From Desulfosporosinus fructosivorans (GTDB taxonomy: Bacteria > Bacillota > Desulfitobacteriia > Desulfitobacteriales > Desulfitobacteriaceae): DNA of 64,000 nucleotides. Under the pieces are notes generated by a model. The model ran no database searches and was not told the origin of the DNA. It was given only the letters and a program-made list of their open reading frames with translations. Below are positions 34,080 to 42,249 of the stretch, one piece after another. The stretch is taken from assembly GCF_004766045.1 (NCBI RefSeq), contig NZ_SPQQ01000007.1, positions 186,001-250,000 on the forward strand, given 5' to 3'. The position numbers and the translations under genes are program-made. Position 1 is the first letter of the stretch. Each line of letters begins with the position of its first letter.

Positions 34080-35021
34080 ATGAAAAAGGAATGGAAATGG
34101 TTTATCGGATTATCTCTTTGTATTGTTTTGATAATTCCATGGAGCGTCTTGCGTTGGCATAAAGAGCACCTAATAAAGGATGATGTGGATATTCGAGTCT
34201 TAATGCCTAATAATGAAGTCGTAAAATTACCGCTTGAGGACTATCTCTTGGGGGTTGTTGCAGCGGAGATGCCTGCTGAATTTGAGCTGGAAGCTTTGAA
34301 GGCACAAGCCGTTGCAGCTCGGACCTATGCAGCAAAACGATTGAGCCAAAGTAATAAGGCTGAGAGTACATATGATGTGGATACCACAGTGCAAACTCAG
34401 GCTTGGCTGTCTGATACTCAAATGAGAGATAAATGGGGATGGTTAAATTACTTAAAGTATAAGAGTAAGTTGAATAAAGCTGTAACTGGAACGCGCAGCA
34501 TGGTCCTCGTGGCCAATGGGGAGTATATCGAGGCTGTTTATCACAGCAGTAGCGGAAGAAAACCAACCGAGCGATCGGAGGAGGTATGGAGCTCGGCCCG
34601 TCCTTATCTTCAAAACGTTAGTTCGGGAGAAGTAAATGTACAGCGTTATGTTAAAAGTTTTAGCTTTACATCACAAGAACTTTATATGAAATTAGGAAAT
34701 GTAGCCCCCCCTCGTGCCTTAACTCCAGCAGACTTTCAAATTTTAGTTAAAACATCGGTGGGAAGAGCCAAGAGTGTAAAGGTGCTGGGAAAGGTGTACA
34801 CGGCGACCCAATTACGGACATTGTTAGGATTACCCTCAACGGACATTGAAGGGATCGTCCAACAAGAGTGCCTCAAAATTACAACATACGGTAATGGGCA
34901 TGCGGTGGGAATGTCACAGTGGGGAGCGAATGATTTGGCTAAGAAGAACTTAAAGGTAGATGAGATTTTGCTTCATTATTATCCTGGAACTAAGCTCATG
35001 GCGTTAGGGTATAAACAGTGA
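34080..35021 (+). CDS. spoIID: Stage II sporulation protein D (lytic transglycosylase)
   Basis: This 313-residue protein is anchored by an N-terminal helix (WFIGLSLCIVLIIPWSVL). The SpoIID domain carries LGVVAAEMPAEFELEALKAQ with the catalytic Glu of AAEMP, followed by AQAVAARTYAAK. Conserved AVYHSSSGRKPTE and GHAVGMSQWGAND complete the active region. SpoIID cleaves glycan strands that have lost stem peptides, driving engulfment of the forespore together with SpoIIM and SpoIIP. ATG 34080 has a perfect GAGGAGGGG site. A longer in-frame start at 33975 would lie in the repeat element and is rejected. Confidence 0.93.
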   Translation: MKKEWKWFIGLSLCIVLIIPWSVLRWHKEHLIKDDVDIRVLMPNNEVVKLPLEDYLLGVVAAEMPAEFELEALKAQAVAARTYAAKRLSQSNKAESTYDVDTTVQTQAWLSDTQMRDKWGWLNYLKYKSKLNKAVTGTRSMVLVANGEYIEAVYHSSSGRKPTERSEEVWSSARPYLQNVSSGEVNVQRYVKSFSFTSQELYMKLGNVAPPRALTPADFQILVKTSVGRAKSVKVLGKVYTATQLRTLLGLPSTDIEGIVQQECLKITTYGNGHAVGMSQWGANDLAKKNLKVDEILLHYYPGTKLMALGYKQ

Positions 35022-35095
35022 ATCAAAATTGTTATAAGAATGGTTAAGTCTAAAACTAGCTTAATTCGGCAAGGCTAGATTTAGAGGTGAGTCGA

Positions 35096-35773
35096 ATGAA
35101 CCGTCGCAAAGGGTCTATAAGTTGGGCTTTAGTTTGGGGTTTCCTAGTATTAGCGGGAGGTATGACTCTTTATAATGGCTACCTAGGTGCCATAGCTTCC
35201 TCTTCCCAGGAGAGGATATCCTTAAACAGTGAAAAAGACCAAGCCGTGACAGCGCGTACTACAAGTGACCAAGAAACTGGGGCAGCAGCCTTGATAATGC
35301 AAAATAGAACCGGAGAATTGAAGGAGCTTGACCAAGCAGGTGTCGCCAATACCACCGACAAAGATCAAGTAATTCAAGGAGAACCAAAACTTAAGGATTT
35401 CCCATGTCCAGTTCAGGGGAAGCTTTTAAGGAACGTAGGTAATTATTATTCAGAGGCCTTTAATAATTACCTCTTTCATGCCGGTATGGATTACGCGGAG
35501 CCAGAAGGAACCGTGATCCGGGCAACTCATGGAGGAAAAGTTATCTTCTCAGGGCTAGATTCTACACTAGGCCAGAAAGTGACTTTGGACTGTGGCAAAG
35601 GTTGGGTAGTCACGTACGGGGGCTTAGATAACCTGCGAGTAAAGCATGGGGATATAGTAGAGAATCAAGATGCGCTCGGTCAGGTTGGATATTACACTGC
35701 TACTGAGGGGAAAAGTGATCAACCTCAACTTCACTATGAAGTATGGCATGGAGATGAAGTGCAAAGGCCTTAG
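35096..35773 (+). CDS. spoIIQ: SpoIIQ-like LytM-domain sporulation protein
   Basis: This 225-residue protein has one N-terminal membrane helix (WALVWGFLVLAGGMTLY), a linker of about 70 residues, and a C-terminal LytM/M23 domain. The first zinc motif is present (LFHAGMDYAEPEG), but the HxH motif reads PQLHYEVWH, with Gln for the first His. Catalysis is therefore doubtful. Forespore SpoIIQ binds SpoIIIAH across the engulfing membranes and need not be an enzyme. Its place after spoIID is conserved. ATG 35096 follows TTAGAGGTGAG. Confidence 0.8.
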   Translation: MNRRKGSISWALVWGFLVLAGGMTLYNGYLGAIASSSQERISLNSEKDQAVTARTTSDQETGAAALIMQNRTGELKELDQAGVANTTDKDQVIQGEPKLKDFPCPVQGKLLRNVGNYYSEAFNNYLFHAGMDYAEPEGTVIRATHGGKVIFSGLDSTLGQKVTLDCGKGWVVTYGGLDNLRVKHGDIVENQDALGQVGYYTATEGKSDQPQLHYEVWHGDEVQRP

Positions 35774-35779
35774 GTAAGG

Positions 35780-35820
35780 GCAATTCATGAATTGTTCTAC
35801 TAAATAGATGAATTGCTTTT
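35780..35820 (+). terminator. Probable terminator after spoIIQ
   Basis: GCAATTCAT (35780-35788) pairs with ATGAATTGC (35808-35816) and is followed by TTTT. Confidence 0.65.
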
Positions 35821-35822
35821 AA

Positions 35823-35878
35823 CGGATAGACATAAATCACCCCTCCGGATAGACATAAATTGTCCTCCGGATAGACAT
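35823..35878 (+). repeat. Three 11-12-bp direct repeats before spoIIID
   Basis: CGGATAGACATA occurs at 35823 and 35846, and CGGATAGACAT at 35868, giving a spacing of 22-23 bp, close to two helical turns. Copies 2 and 3 are preceded by CCTC. They may be protein-binding sites or a small slipped repeat. Confidence 0.6.
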
Positions 35879-35895
35879 CACAGTATTTACCAACT

Positions 35896-35923
35896 AAGGA
35901 CATCCTTTTATGGATGTCTTTTT
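35896..35923 (+). terminator. Intrinsic terminator upstream of spoIIID
   Basis: GACATCC and GGATGTC form a stem around TTTTAT and are followed by TTTTTC. Confidence 0.65.
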
Positions 35924-35975
35924 CTGTTGTGCATGCATATAAATGTACTACACTGTGGACGAAGGAGGGCTCTGC

Positions 35976-36224
35976 GTGCAAGAATATATACGCAAACGGG
36001 TGCTCGATATTGGAACATACATATTAGAATCGAGTGCAACGGTGAGACAAACGGCTGATGTGTTTGGTGTGTCAAAAAGCACGGTTCATAAAGATGTGAC
36101 AGAACGGTTACCCTTAGTAAATGAGAAGCTATCAATGGAAGTAAAGCATATTCTAGAAACTAACAAGGCAGAACGACATATTCGGGGAGGGGAGGCAACT
36201 CGGAAAAAATACCAAGAATTATAG
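35976..36224 (+). CDS. spoIIID: Sporulation transcription factor SpoIIID
   Basis: This 82-residue mother-cell regulator has a helix-turn-helix in ATVRQTADVFGVSKSTVHKD. The basic C-terminal tail (HIRGGEATRKKYQ) also contacts DNA in B. subtilis SpoIIID. It activates or represses many sigma-E genes and links to sigma-K. The GTG at 35976 has a perfect AAGGAGGG site; an upstream in-frame start would add 11 residues. A CATATAAA hexamer near 35938 could be part of a sigma-E promoter, but no matching -35 is clear. Confidence 0.93.
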   Translation: MQEYIRKRVLDIGTYILESSATVRQTADVFGVSKSTVHKDVTERLPLVNEKLSMEVKHILETNKAERHIRGGEATRKKYQEL

Positions 36225-36319
36225 AGGTACATGGAAGAAATTATACGAGATTTCGAATTTAATTAAAAACAACAAAGGAATTTGAGATTATATCACGAAT
36301 CAATGCATTATCAATGCAT

Positions 36320-36360
36320 AAATAGCGAATCTCCCGTGAGGGAGATTATGCTATTTGTTT
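36320..36360 (+). terminator. Intrinsic terminator after spoIIID
   Basis: AAATAGC + AATCTCCC, a GTGA loop, then GGGAGATT + GCTATTT, with a small interior loop, followed by GTTT. Confidence 0.75.
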
Positions 36361-36414
36361 ATATATTGAATCGAGATGGACAAGCTATTGATGACGAAAG
36401 GGGTATCTCCGCTG

Positions 36415-37398
36415 ATGTTTGGAATTGAACTCGGAATTGACTTGGGTACAGCGAGTGTTTTGGTTTATGCAAAAGGAAAAGGGATCATTTTACATGAACC
36501 CTCAGTGATTGCCATAGATCGCAATACGAATAAACGCATTGCCGTAGGAGAAGAAGCACGGTTAATGATCGGCCGCACACCAGGGAATATTGTGGCTGTA
36601 CGCCCGATGCGAGATGGGGTAATCGCGGATTACCAAACTACAGAACTTATGCTGAAATATTTTCTGGAAAAAGCAGGTGCCAAACGCTGGCCTTTCTTTA
36701 AAACGCGTGTCGTAGTTTGTATTCCTTCGGGAGTAACAGAAGTGGAACAACGGGCAGTAAAACAGGCGGCATACCAGGCCGGTGCCAAGGATGTGAAAGT
36801 GGTTGAAGAACCATTTGCAGCAGCATTGGGGGCTGGATTGGATATATCTGGACCAACAGGAAGTATGGTTGTGGATATTGGGGGAGGAACTACGGATATT
36901 GCAGTGCTTTCGCTTTATGGAATAGTGGTAAAACAGAGCCTACGGATAGGCGGAGATAAATTTGATGAGGCCATTACCCGTTATATTCGTCGTGAGCATA
37001 ATCTTATGATTGGAGAACGTACGGCTGAGGAAATTAAAATTGCAATCGGCACTGCTATCCCAGAGGGGCGTCCATCCGCTGAGATTGATGTTCGAGGACG
37101 TAATTTGATTACGGGTTTGCCTAAAACCGTCAGGGTTAATTCCCAAGAGTGTTTTGTTGCGCTTGAGGAATCTATTGAAGCGATAGTAGCTGGAGTAAAG
37201 GAAGTTTTGGAACGAACTCCGCCAGAATTAGCCTCGGATATTCTGGATAAAGGAATTGTTATGACTGGGGGAGGGTCCTTGATATACGGTTTTGATACAC
37301 GTCTTTCTCGCGAAACGGGATTGCCAGTCAGTATAGCTGAAGAGCCTATTTCTTGCGTGGCATTAGGTACCGGTAAGGTGCTAAATGGGCGTTTTTAG
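36415..37398 (+). CDS. mbl: MreB-family rod-shape protein Mbl
   Basis: This 327-residue bacterial actin has its ATPase motifs in place: GIDLGTASVLVYAKGKGI (phosphate 1), VVDIGGGTTDIAVLSL (phosphate 2) and GIVMTGGGSLIYGFDTRL (adenosine). It forms membrane-bound filaments that guide side-wall peptidoglycan synthesis. The name Mbl, rather than MreB, rests on its position after spoIIID as in B. subtilis. ATG 36415 (MFGIELGIDLG) matches family starts; an in-frame ATG at 36376 would add 13 residues lying across the ribosome site. Confidence 0.9.
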   Translation: MFGIELGIDLGTASVLVYAKGKGIILHEPSVIAIDRNTNKRIAVGEEARLMIGRTPGNIVAVRPMRDGVIADYQTTELMLKYFLEKAGAKRWPFFKTRVVVCIPSGVTEVEQRAVKQAAYQAGAKDVKVVEEPFAAALGAGLDISGPTGSMVVDIGGGTTDIAVLSLYGIVVKQSLRIGGDKFDEAITRYIRREHNLMIGERTAEEIKIAIGTAIPEGRPSAEIDVRGRNLITGLPKTVRVNSQECFVALEESIEAIVAGVKEVLERTPPELASDILDKGIVMTGGGSLIYGFDTRLSRETGLPVSIAEEPISCVALGTGKVLNGRF

Positions 37399-37497
37399 AT
37401 AGCTTGGGTCGGCGGGGATGCGGAATGCCGCCGGGGGTCACTGCCTGAGCTGTTGTTACTTCTCAGCCACCCTAGTTGTCTACTATCACAGCTAAGC

Positions 37498-37544
37498 AAA
37501 GAATGCAATGAAATTGTTACTTGCAATTTTACTGCATTCTTTCT
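37498..37544 (+). terminator. Hairpin after mbl (probable terminator)
   Basis: AAAGAATGCA pairs with TGCATTCTTT, and inside it AAATTG pairs with CAATTT. A weak T-rich tail follows. Confidence 0.6.
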
Positions 37545-37600
37545 CGTAATCAGGCAGGATGTGTTAAGATGGAGGTATTCGTTGGAAGGGAAGATTTTCT

Positions 37601-38326
37601 ATGAGAGTTGATATTCTGGGAATCACCGTAGATACATATTCCATGCAAGAGACGGTGGATCAGATCCGTCAGGCGGTAGAAGGTCAGATCCCGATGCGTG
37701 TTGTTACGGCTAATCCAGAGATGATCTTTGCCTCAGAACGGAATGCTAGGCTCAAAAAGCTAATAAATTCGGCGGATATTGTAACAGCAGATGGGATCGG
37801 AGTGGTTTGGGCTGCCCGTAGGTTAGGTGCTCAAGTAATGGAGAGAGTTACAGGAATTGATTTGGTCCATGGATTGTTCCCTATTGCACATGTTGGGAAA
37901 TGGCGAATTTTCTTTTTGGGAGGGAAACCAGGCGTGGCAGAACAAGCGGCAAATCAGGTTGTTCTGATGAACGATGGGATATCATGGGATGCAATGCACG
38001 GTTACTTCAGCGCGAAAGAAGAACCTAAAATATTAGAAAAAATCCAGAACTTTCAGCCTGATGTCTTGCTTGTTGGGTTGGGTGCACCCCGCCAAGAATA
38101 TTGGATTGCTGAGCATCCTGGATTAGCTACTGTTAGTATAGGCGTAGGCGGGAGTTTCGATGCCTTAGCTGGGATCGTAGTTCGCGCGCCGAAAAGCATT
38201 CAAGACCTTCATATTGAGTGGCTTTATCGCTTGTGGAAGGAACCCTGGCGTTGGAAACGCCAAGCCGTGTTGCCGCAATTTGTAATAAAAGTCCTAAGGC
38301 AAGGATTTAGGCGAAAGACCCCATGA
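37601..38326 (+). CDS. tagA: WecG/TagA-family glycosyltransferase (GT26)
   Basis: This 241-residue GT26 enzyme probably adds N-acetylmannosamine from UDP-ManNAc to undecaprenyl-PP-GlcNAc at the cytoplasmic membrane, building the linkage unit for wall teichoic acid or a similar polymer. Signatures are VVTANPEMIFASERN, ADIVTADGIGVVWAARRLG with the catalytic Asp of TADGIG, GVGGSFDALAGIVVRAP, and the C-terminal LYRLWKEPWRWKRQ that aids membrane binding. Its donor sugar is the product of WecB encoded at 22.9 kb. The acceptor is inferred from the family. Confidence 0.9.
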   Translation: MRVDILGITVDTYSMQETVDQIRQAVEGQIPMRVVTANPEMIFASERNARLKKLINSADIVTADGIGVVWAARRLGAQVMERVTGIDLVHGLFPIAHVGKWRIFFLGGKPGVAEQAANQVVLMNDGISWDAMHGYFSAKEEPKILEKIQNFQPDVLLVGLGAPRQEYWIAEHPGLATVSIGVGGSFDALAGIVVRAPKSIQDLHIEWLYRLWKEPWRWKRQAVLPQFVIKVLRQGFRRKTP

Positions 38327-38363
38327 AATCCTCCCTAATGAAAATAGGGAAGATTTTGACCAT

Positions 38364-38392
38364 ACCCCCTAAAAGAAATAAATTGCTTCGTA
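38364..38392 (+). promoter_or_regulatory. Candidate autoregulated SigI promoter
   Basis: ACCCCC (38364-38369) and CGTA (38389-38392), 19 nt apart, fit the C-rich -35 and CGWA -10 described for SigI-type promoters. It lies 25 bp before the sigI ATG. SigI operons are autoregulated in Bacillus and Clostridium. The exact spacing requirement is not certain to me. Confidence 0.5.
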
Positions 38393-38416
38393 TTACAGGA
38401 TAGGAGGAAAGGAAAC

Positions 38417-39133
38417 ATGCCAGAATGGGAAGACAAAGAGTTGTGGCAGCGTTTGAAAGAGGACTCGGAAGCCCGAGATGCTTTCTTGGCCGGATATCAG
38501 ACGTTTATTCGTCATGTAGCTAGTCAGGCGTGTTTCCACACTCTGGAATGGGGCAGAGATGACGAATTATCGGAGGCGTTGATTGCCTTTAATGAAGCAA
38601 TTGATTTGTTTATTACTGATAAAGAAGTCCCATTTTTAGCCTATGCGCGTGTATTAATGAAACGCAGACTGATCGATTATCATCGTAAGAATCACTTGAA
38701 GCAGGTCATATCCCTTGACCAAGGGGACATCGGACGAGGGATTGATATACATATTGGCTTAGATGAATTTCGAGAGCAAGAGCAAAACAGAGAACGGGCA
38801 GAGGAAATTCAACAGTTTTCTAGAGCCTTGGTCTCGTTTAATCTTACCTATCAAAGCTTGGTGGAAGTTTCTCCGAAACATCGAGATTCACGGGAGACAT
38901 TACTCCGTGCCGCTCGAGAATTAGCCTTTGACTCTGAGTTATGGCCCCAAGTTGAACGCAGCGGAAAGGTCCCTATGCAAGCCTTAGCATTGAAAACCCA
39001 AATACATCCTAAGATCTTAGAACGAGGGCGAAAGTACATTTTAGCGGTCGCGTTACTGATGGCAAACCAACATGACTATGTTTATTTACGAGAATATGTG
39101 CTTATGCGGGAAGGAGGGCGAAAGGATGAGTAA
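38417..39133 (+). CDS. sigI: RNA polymerase sigma factor SigI
   Basis: This 238-residue alternative sigma-70 factor lacks a standard region 4. Its N-terminal region 2 includes DELSEALIAFNEAIDLF and FLAYARVLMKRRLIDYHRK (-10 recognition). The distinct SigI C-terminal domain ends with KILERGRKYILAVALLMANQHDYVYLREYV. SigI controls heat, wall-stress or polysaccharide-related genes in other Firmicutes. It overlaps the anti-sigma gene rsgI by 8 bp, and a SigI-type promoter lies just upstream. The ribosome site is AGGAGGAAAGG. Confidence 0.92.
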   Translation: MPEWEDKELWQRLKEDSEARDAFLAGYQTFIRHVASQACFHTLEWGRDDELSEALIAFNEAIDLFITDKEVPFLAYARVLMKRRLIDYHRKNHLKQVISLDQGDIGRGIDIHIGLDEFREQEQNRERAEEIQQFSRALVSFNLTYQSLVEVSPKHRDSRETLLRAARELAFDSELWPQVERSGKVPMQALALKTQIHPKILERGRKYILAVALLMANQHDYVYLREYVLMREGGRKDE

Positions 39134-40412
39134 AATGAAAGCCGTAGTGCTGGAAAAGTCCGGATCACGATATACTGTTCTTGGTCAGGACGGCACCTTT
39201 CGCCAAGTTCATAGACGACTGAACGCGGAGGTGGGCGAAGAAGTTCAAATCCAACTATGGAATGAATACTTTAGTGGGATTCGCATATGGGCAGGGGCTG
39301 TAGCAGTTTTCGTATTAGTACTTACGGCTCTCCTAGGATGGAACCTGTATCAAGCGCCAACCGCGGTAGCCTTACTATCGGTCGATATTAACCCCAGCTT
39401 ACAATTTGTGCTGGATAAACAGGGCAATTTATTGAAATTTGAAACTCAAAATGAGGATGCTAAGCGAATGCTAAGTCAAATTAACCTAAAGGGGAAACCG
39501 ATTGAAGAGGTTTTAGAACAAATAATTATCCAGGCATATGATGAAAAATTTCTTAGTTCTCAGCAGCCTTGGGTTATGATTGGATATTCACCAATGAATA
39601 ACAAAACCATAGAGCAAATGCCTAAGGAACTCAATGAGGGTCAAATTAGCTCATGGGTCACAGAAATAGGCAAGAAAAAAGGCCTCACCCCCCAGGTTGC
39701 GGTATTCTCCTTGAATTCTCAGGAAAAGGAGCTTGCTCAAAAAGGAGAGCTGACTTTGGGGGAGTATGCGCTTTGGCAGACTGCAGATAAAGCAGGAGTC
39801 GTGACGCAACCGGAGAAACTAAAAGATACTTCAGAACGGGTTCGGTTACTTGAAAACCCACAGGTTCAAGCGCAGATCAAGACGGAAAAGACGGAAAGTA
39901 AAGTTGTTTTACCAAAAGCATCGGGTACTGGGAAACAAGACTCGGGAGTAATAGGTAAATTAGGGGAAGATGGCACACCGAAACTTCTGCCCGGAGGGAA
40001 ATTTTTCTCTCCGTTCAAGGTTCTAGGTCCTCGTATTGACAAGAGTAGAAGTAGTGTTACCGATAAGCAAAAGGATCAGGATAACGTTAAGAACGAGCAA
40101 AAGGACCAGGATAACGTTAGGAACGAGCAAAAAGATCGGGATAACGTTAGGAACGAGCAAAAGGATCAGGATAACATTAGGAACGAGCCAAAGAATCAGG
40201 ATAACGATAGGGATAAGCAAAAGAATCAGGATACAACTAAAGTTGAGGATAAGCAGAAGGCAAAAGATCAGGATAAAGTCAAGAACAGAGAGAATGAAGA
40301 GACACAGCGGATGAAGTATGACAAAATTTATACGCCAGAGAATTTAAAGCCCAACACATCCCATACCTATAAATTCCCGGATTTCGATTGGAATAAACAA
40401 CAAAGACGTTGA
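39126..40412 (+). CDS. rsgI: Membrane anti-sigma factor RsgI
   Basis: This 428-residue partner of SigI has an N-terminal cytoplasmic RsgI domain (about 1-55: MKAVVLEKSGSRYTVLGQDG). One membrane helix follows (IWAGAVAVFVLVLTALLGWNL). The conserved juxtamembrane extracellular segment is VALLSVDINPSLQFVLDKQG. The outer C-terminal part (about residues 300-385) is a highly charged low-complexity tract of near-perfect 10-residue repeats of the type DQDNVRNEQK. In some clostridia this end is a carbohydrate-binding domain; here it is not. ATG 39126 follows GAAGGAGGGCG. Confidence 0.88.
   Translation: MSKMKAVVLEKSGSRYTVLGQDGTFRQVHRRLNAEVGEEVQIQLWNEYFSGIRIWAGAVAVFVLVLTALLGWNLYQAPTAVALLSVDINPSLQFVLDKQGNLLKFETQNEDAKRMLSQINLKGKPIEEVLEQIIIQAYDEKFLSSQQPWVMIGYSPMNNKTIEQMPKELNEGQISSWVTEIGKKKGLTPQVAVFSLNSQEKELAQKGELTLGEYALWQTADKAGVVTQPEKLKDTSERVRLLENPQVQAQIKTEKTESKVVLPKASGTGKQDSGVIGKLGEDGTPKLLPGGKFFSPFKVLGPRIDKSRSSVTDKQKDQDNVKNEQKDQDNVRNEQKDRDNVRNEQKDQDNIRNEPKNQDNDRDKQKNQDTTKVEDKQKAKDQDKVKNRENEETQRMKYDKIYTPENLKPNTSHTYKFPDFDWNKQQRR
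40060..40275 (+). repeat. 30-bp tandem repeats inside rsgI
   Basis: Units of the form AAGGATCAGGATAACGTTAG + GAACGAGCAA recur about six times, then decay. They encode DQDNV(R/K)NEQK. The repeat number is likely to vary between strains. Confidence 0.85.
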
Positions 40413-40417
40413 TACAT

Positions 40418-40448
40418 AAAAAAGGTTGAGCTTAGCTCAACCTTTTTT
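40418..40448. terminator. Bidirectional terminator between rsgI and the glycosyltransferase
   Basis: AAAAAAGGTTGAGC, a TTA loop and GCTCAACCTTTTTT form a perfect 14-bp stem. A-tract and T-tract flanks serve both converging genes. Confidence 0.88.
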
Positions 40449-40502
40449 ATATTACTCAGCAAGTGGTAAATAGTGTACTTATATATGAAGATGCGCTGTT
40501 CT

Positions 40503-41627
40503 TCAGCAGGCGAGGTATTTTTTATCAAGTAGGCGTGTGTATACTTGCTCCGTTTCTCTTACCATACTATCTATGGAAAACCTAGGCCAGCGGCTTAGGC
40601 CAGAAAGAACAAGGGACTTTGCCAAATCCGGATTGTTAATAAGCTTAGAACAGGCGGTACTAAACGCTGCCACGTCGCCTGGGGGAACAAGCAGCCCGTC
40701 TTTCCCGGCGCGGACGACTTCAGGAATTCCGCCAACAGCACTGGCAACAATCGGGACCCCAGCCTGCATAGCTTCAAGAAGGACTAATCCCATTCCTTCA
40801 CTAACTGAGGGTAAGACGAAAAGATCCATAGCCGGAAGCGTTTCATAGGCCCGAGGTAGGTACCCTGTTAAAGTATAGGGGATGCCACTCTGTTTTAGTT
40901 CCAATTCTAGATCTGAGCGTTGGGGGCCGTCCCCAATGATCAATAGGTGAAGAGTTGGAAATTGCAAGTGTAGATGGGCTGCAGCCTTAATTAAAGTAGT
41001 GTGTCCCTTTGTAGGATGAAGACGACCAATCGTTCCTAGGACGAGAGCATCAGCTGGAATTCCCCATTGTAAGCGGAACTGCTGCCGGGAAGCAGACGGA
41101 TTAGCAAAGACAATGGGGGCTTGACCATTATAAATTGTTTCTAGATTCCGCCCTCCCCTTGCGGCAACTTCTTTTGCTAAATATTCGGAGACGGTGATAA
41201 TCCCTGAGGTTAAGGGTAGGGTCAGGCGATCAATTCTTAAGGCTATATGAGCAGACCAAGCGGAAAGATAATCATGGGCTAGGGAACTATGGACAGTAGT
41301 TAGGCTGGGGATACCCAACCATTTTGCACTCAGTCTTCCTAGGAGGTTTGCCCGGGAACCGTGGGTGTGAATAAGATTAATTTCTTTTTTACGGGCCCAA
41401 CGGATGAGGTTGGGGAGGGGACTTAGGTCAATAGGAAAGTGCATTGGGAGGGTTCTAGAGGGAATATCGGATTCGCGGGCAAGGGCTGCGAACGGTCCAT
41501 GGGTTAGGCAGAGAAGATGGGGGGTGAAACGAGACCGATCTAATCCATTAAGCAGAGTCAACACATGCTGCTCAGCCCCACCGATTTCTCCCCCACCTAT
41601 AATATGTAAAATTTTGTAGGGTTTCAC
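40503..41627 (-). CDS. Glycosyltransferase family 4 protein
   Basis: This 374-residue GT-B enzyme uses a nucleotide-sugar donor to extend a glycan or lipid acceptor. The N-terminal IGGGEIGGAEQHVLTLL and LIHTHGSRANLLGRLSAKW are acceptor-side motifs. GTIGRLHPTKGH and the EX7E motif in SVSEGMGLVLLEAMQAGVP (about residue 285) bind the donor. The substrate cannot be predicted; the neighbours tagA (upstream on the other strand) and the O-antigen-ligase-like gene suggest surface polysaccharide. It is the only - strand gene in the first 63 kb. The start is GTG after GAAAGGAAG on the - strand. Confidence 0.88.
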   Translation of the reverse strand: MKPYKILHIIGGGEIGGAEQHVLTLLNGLDRSRFTPHLLCLTHGPFAALARESDIPSRTLPMHFPIDLSPLPNLIRWARKKEINLIHTHGSRANLLGRLSAKWLGIPSLTTVHSSLAHDYLSAWSAHIALRIDRLTLPLTSGIITVSEYLAKEVAARGGRNLETIYNGQAPIVFANPSASRQQFRLQWGIPADALVLGTIGRLHPTKGHTTLIKAAAHLHLQFPTLHLLIIGDGPQRSDLELELKQSGIPYTLTGYLPRAYETLPAMDLFVLPSVSEGMGLVLLEAMQAGVPIVASAVGGIPEVVRAGKDGLLVPPGDVAAFSTACSKLINNPDLAKSLVLSGLSRWPRFSIDSMVRETEQVYTRLLDKKYLAC

Positions 41628-41734
41628 GGCTTGCTTCTTCCTTTCAGCCTCTAATTTGGGTATACTGGTTATTAGTAGAAAACATACCTATTCATATCAT
41701 AAGACAATTGGGTTCATATCGGCAAGTAGTTCTC

Positions 41735-41800
41735 AATATTCGAATCGAGTTCGGAAGACGAACGACAAAGACAAACGACAATGACGAACCACGTACTAAG
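41735..41800. repeat. TTCG/ACGAAC short-repeat cluster upstream of fabZ
   Basis: ATTCGAATCGAGTTCGG, then ACGAACGACAAAGAC, AAACGACAATGACGAACC. It resembles the clusters at 45720 and 61851 and ends 10 bp before the fabZ ribosome site. Confidence 0.5.
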
Positions 41801-41811
41801 GAGGAGTTCCA

Positions 41812-42249
41812 TTGCTAGAGAGCCAAGAGATCCAAGAAATTATTCCTCATCGTTATCCCTTTCTTATGGTTGATCGTATCATAGAATTAGAAGAAGGAAA
41901 AAGGGCTGTAGGAATTAAGAACGTCTCCGGCAATGAACCGTTCTTTCAGGGCCACTTTCCAGGTCACCCCATTATGCCAGGTGTTTTGATTATGGAAGCA
42001 CTTGCCCAAGTTGGTGCCGTAGTCATCCTTAAGATGCCAGAATATGCTGGCCATTTGGCGCTGTTTGCAGGCCTAGACGATGTCAAGTTTAAGAGACAAG
42101 TGATTCCTGGAGATCAGCTCCGTTTGGAAGTAGAGCTTATTAAATTTCGTAAAACGTTTGGTGTAGCCCAGGGTAAAGCGTATGTTGGGGAAGCTTTAGC
42201 TGCAGAGGGCACCCTTAAATTCTTCTTAGAACGGAACCCAGCCCAGTGA
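41812..42249 (+). CDS. fabZ: 3-hydroxyacyl-ACP dehydratase FabZ
   Basis: This 145-residue hot-dog-fold enzyme dehydrates 3-hydroxyacyl-ACP in fatty acid elongation. The catalytic His is in FFQGHFPGHPIMPGV, and the Glu is in MEALAQVGAVVIL. IQEIIPHRYPFLMVDR is the standard N-terminus. The start is TTG after AAGGAGGAGTTCC. It stands apart from a fab cluster, as ywpB does in B. subtilis, and overlaps the next gene by 4 bp. Confidence 0.95.
   Translation: MLESQEIQEIIPHRYPFLMVDRIIELEEGKRAVGIKNVSGNEPFFQGHFPGHPIMPGVLIMEALAQVGAVVILKMPEYAGHLALFAGLDDVKFKRQVIPGDQLRLEVELIKFRKTFGVAQGKAYVGEALAAEGTLKFFLERNPAQ

Noticed and set aside
35073..35082. Sigma-F promoter of spoIIQ (GGCTAGATTT)
   Set aside because: The transcription start would fall in the ribosome binding site, leaving no leader for translation.
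35823..35878. CRISPR-like array before spoIIID
   Set aside because: Repeats are only 11-12 bp, spacers ~10 bp, only three copies, and no cas genes.
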